From Onchocerca volvulus (lineage: Eukaryota; Nematoda; Chromadorea; Rhabditida; Onchocercidae), in contig HG738138.1 of the NCBI GenBank assembly GCA_000499405.2, forward strand, positions 14,385,208-14,449,207: a DNA stretch of 64,000 bases, in the 5' to 3' direction. The notes beneath the pieces were generated by a model, which saw only the letters and a list, made by a program, of their open reading frames with translations, was not told the DNA's origin and searched no databases. Below, piece after piece: positions 62,531-64,000 of the stretch (position 1 is its first letter; the number at the start of each line of letters is the position of its first letter). The position numbers and the translations under genes were made by a program.

Positions 62531-64000
62531 CTACAAGCTTACGGAATTTTAAAAAATTTGGGAGGAAACTCTGGTTCTCACTGGGTTATTATGGAAAATC
62601 CGGTAAAAATACCTCCGCTGCCCCATATGATAGCTCACATTATCCTACTGATATTGGTCGACATGACCGTATAACCGCCGCTCTTGGCAACTCTCCAGGA
62701 GACACAAAAACTACAAACTCTTCAATCAAGCATGGCTCTTCAGATTCCCGATGAAGTCGGGTCTGGACATTAAGTTCCGGAATTTCTCATTCACCGAGAA
62801 GTCAAGTGCTTAACCTCACGATTTTAAGACAAATTCTCTAGGATTTCAATAATCCCGAATGCTAAAAAATCCAAAATCCGCATTTTATAACATGTGGATC
62901 TACAACTTCATACATAAGCAACTTATCTTTTCGTATCCTTAAAGCCTATAGAGCACGAGATGACGTTTAAATCCCAACTAGCAAAAAAAAAAGCTGTTTC
63001 TTCCCATAGTTTTCATTACCGTAAAACTAATTTAATCTTACCTTCCCATAGTTTTCATTACCATAAAACTAATTTAATCTTACCTTCCCATAGTTTTCAT
63101 CACCACAAAACTAATTTAATCTTACCTAATTCACCAAAATATTTGCTCTTACCGGAGATAATATATGAATACATACATCACCTTTTCAAAATAAAAGATA
63201 AATTTTACAATCCAATCAAAATTCTTTTGCCACCACTACTTCAAGTGATTACTTATCTCTTCATTTATTGAAATTCGACAATTTTCTTTTTTCTCTTCTT
63301 CCTAGAATACAGTTTCAACAAATATTAAACTTGTGTTGAAAAAAATTGTAACATCTATCTCTTTCCAGTTTTTATCATATAAACAACGTAAGAGCATCGA
63401 TGTCATTTATAACTTGATGAAAATGATAGTCGATAAAATCTTTCCTGATAAAAAATAAACAATGAATCATAGCGGAGCATACAAGACAAACTGAGCAAAT
63501 ATGTAGGATTTCGCTAACTTTTAAGTGATGTCACCTTAGCTATACCAGCAAGTCACAAAGCTGCAGATCCCAGATTAGAAATTCAGCTTTGAATCATATT
63601 TGATGTTTACTCTTTCGGAAGTGGCTTATAATTGTTAAACGTATTCCTGATACTATTAGGCCTACTTTATTAACGTAAATTTCGGGATATTAATTTCCTT
63701 TATTCAATAAGAAATGAGAACTAAACTTGTGACATCATTTTGAAAGGCGTTTATAGATTAGAAATGAAAATAAAGCAAAATATCATGACAAATTGATAAA
63801 CTGAATGTTGCTAAAATAGCATTCACTAGCTATTTTACTTCCAGATAATGATCACTGCAAGCAAACATCATTCATAATTTCAAAATATATTAGTCGAAGT
63901 GTTGTTTAGTGAAATGTTGTTGGGATGTTACTGATATAAAACTGATAAAAATAATCTAAGCAGCAAGTGAATCAACCAGGAAATTTCATAACTCAAAAGA
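62531..64000. other. intergenic to window end, with a 42-nt tandem repeat
   Basis: Apart from the 42-nt repeat no gene is supported. An open frame at 62960-63271 is kept open by the repeat, whose unit length is a multiple of three. Confidence 0.5.
63000..63126. repeat. 3 x 42-nt tandem repeat
   Basis: Three near-identical units contain TTCCCATAGTTTTCAT and AAAACTAATTTAATCTTACC. They differ at only a few positions (ACCGT, ACCAT, ACCAC). In one plus-strand frame they encode a repeated SHSFHYHKTNLILP, but there is no evidence that this is translated. Confidence 0.85.

Noticed and set aside
1..64000. CRISPR arrays, bacterial operons, endosymbiont gene transfers, tRNA genes
   Set aside because: No regularly spaced identical repeats, ribosome-binding-site-led gene runs or recognisable tRNA arms were seen by eye. 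A tRNA scan could still find one.

Overview
The window reads as nuclear chromosomal DNA of a nematode, most probably a spirurid or filarial-type parasite. It is very AT-rich, with long A/T homopolymers and (AT)n, (ATT)n and (AAT)n microsatellites. Its genes are split into many small exons by GT-AG introns whose acceptors are usually TTTCAG or TTTTAG. The recognisable proteins are conserved animal genes. No rRNA, tRNA, CRISPR array, bacterial operon or intact transposase was recognised by eye. All gene models were built by hand from codon phase and splice signals; no search was run.

Layout. 1-357: 3' end of an unrecognised plus-strand gene, apparently frameshifted at a T8 run. 1918-2276: possible two-exon small gene. 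5044-9988 (+): eight-exon ADP-ribosylglycohydrolase family gene; its first intron carries a fold-back element and a degenerate satellite. 10-13 kb: repeats only. 13142-16002 (+): short secreted, probably GPI-anchored protein. 16-21 kb: mostly empty, with one orphan exon-like segment. 21030-24892 (-): thirteen-exon BTB-BACK-PHR protein of the BTBD1/2/3/6 group. 26101-37682 (-): about thirty-one exons of a TTC17 homologue. 37.7-39.9 kb: divergent intergenic region with a perfect palindrome and a long purine-rich tract. 39876-42814 (+): Mediator subunit 29 (mdt-29). 43532-46032 (-): secreted cysteine-containing protein. 46-50.5 kb: AT-rich intergenic. 50549-54389 (+): eleven-exon coq-6, for ubiquinone biosynthesis. 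55.7-56.7 kb (+): broken N-lobe of a Ste20/OSR1-like kinase. 57-61 kb: duplications, a perfect 26-bp inverted repeat and minus-strand exon-like pieces that do not assemble into one model. 61433-62180 (-): large low-complexity first exon behind a locally GC-rich, CpG-dense patch. 62.9-63.2 kb: 42-nt tandem repeat.

The genes do not form a pathway: they are housekeeping or regulatory genes (ADP-ribose removal, Cul3-type adaptor, TPR scaffold, transcription co-activator, coenzyme Q hydroxylase) next to two lineage-specific secreted proteins. TTC17 and mdt-29 are head to head across about 2.2 kb and could share regulatory DNA. The BTB gene lies downstream of TTC17 on the same strand with a 1.2-kb gap. 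The least explained parts are the kinase relic, the secreted proteins, the fold-back elements and the 58-62 kb minus-strand locus.
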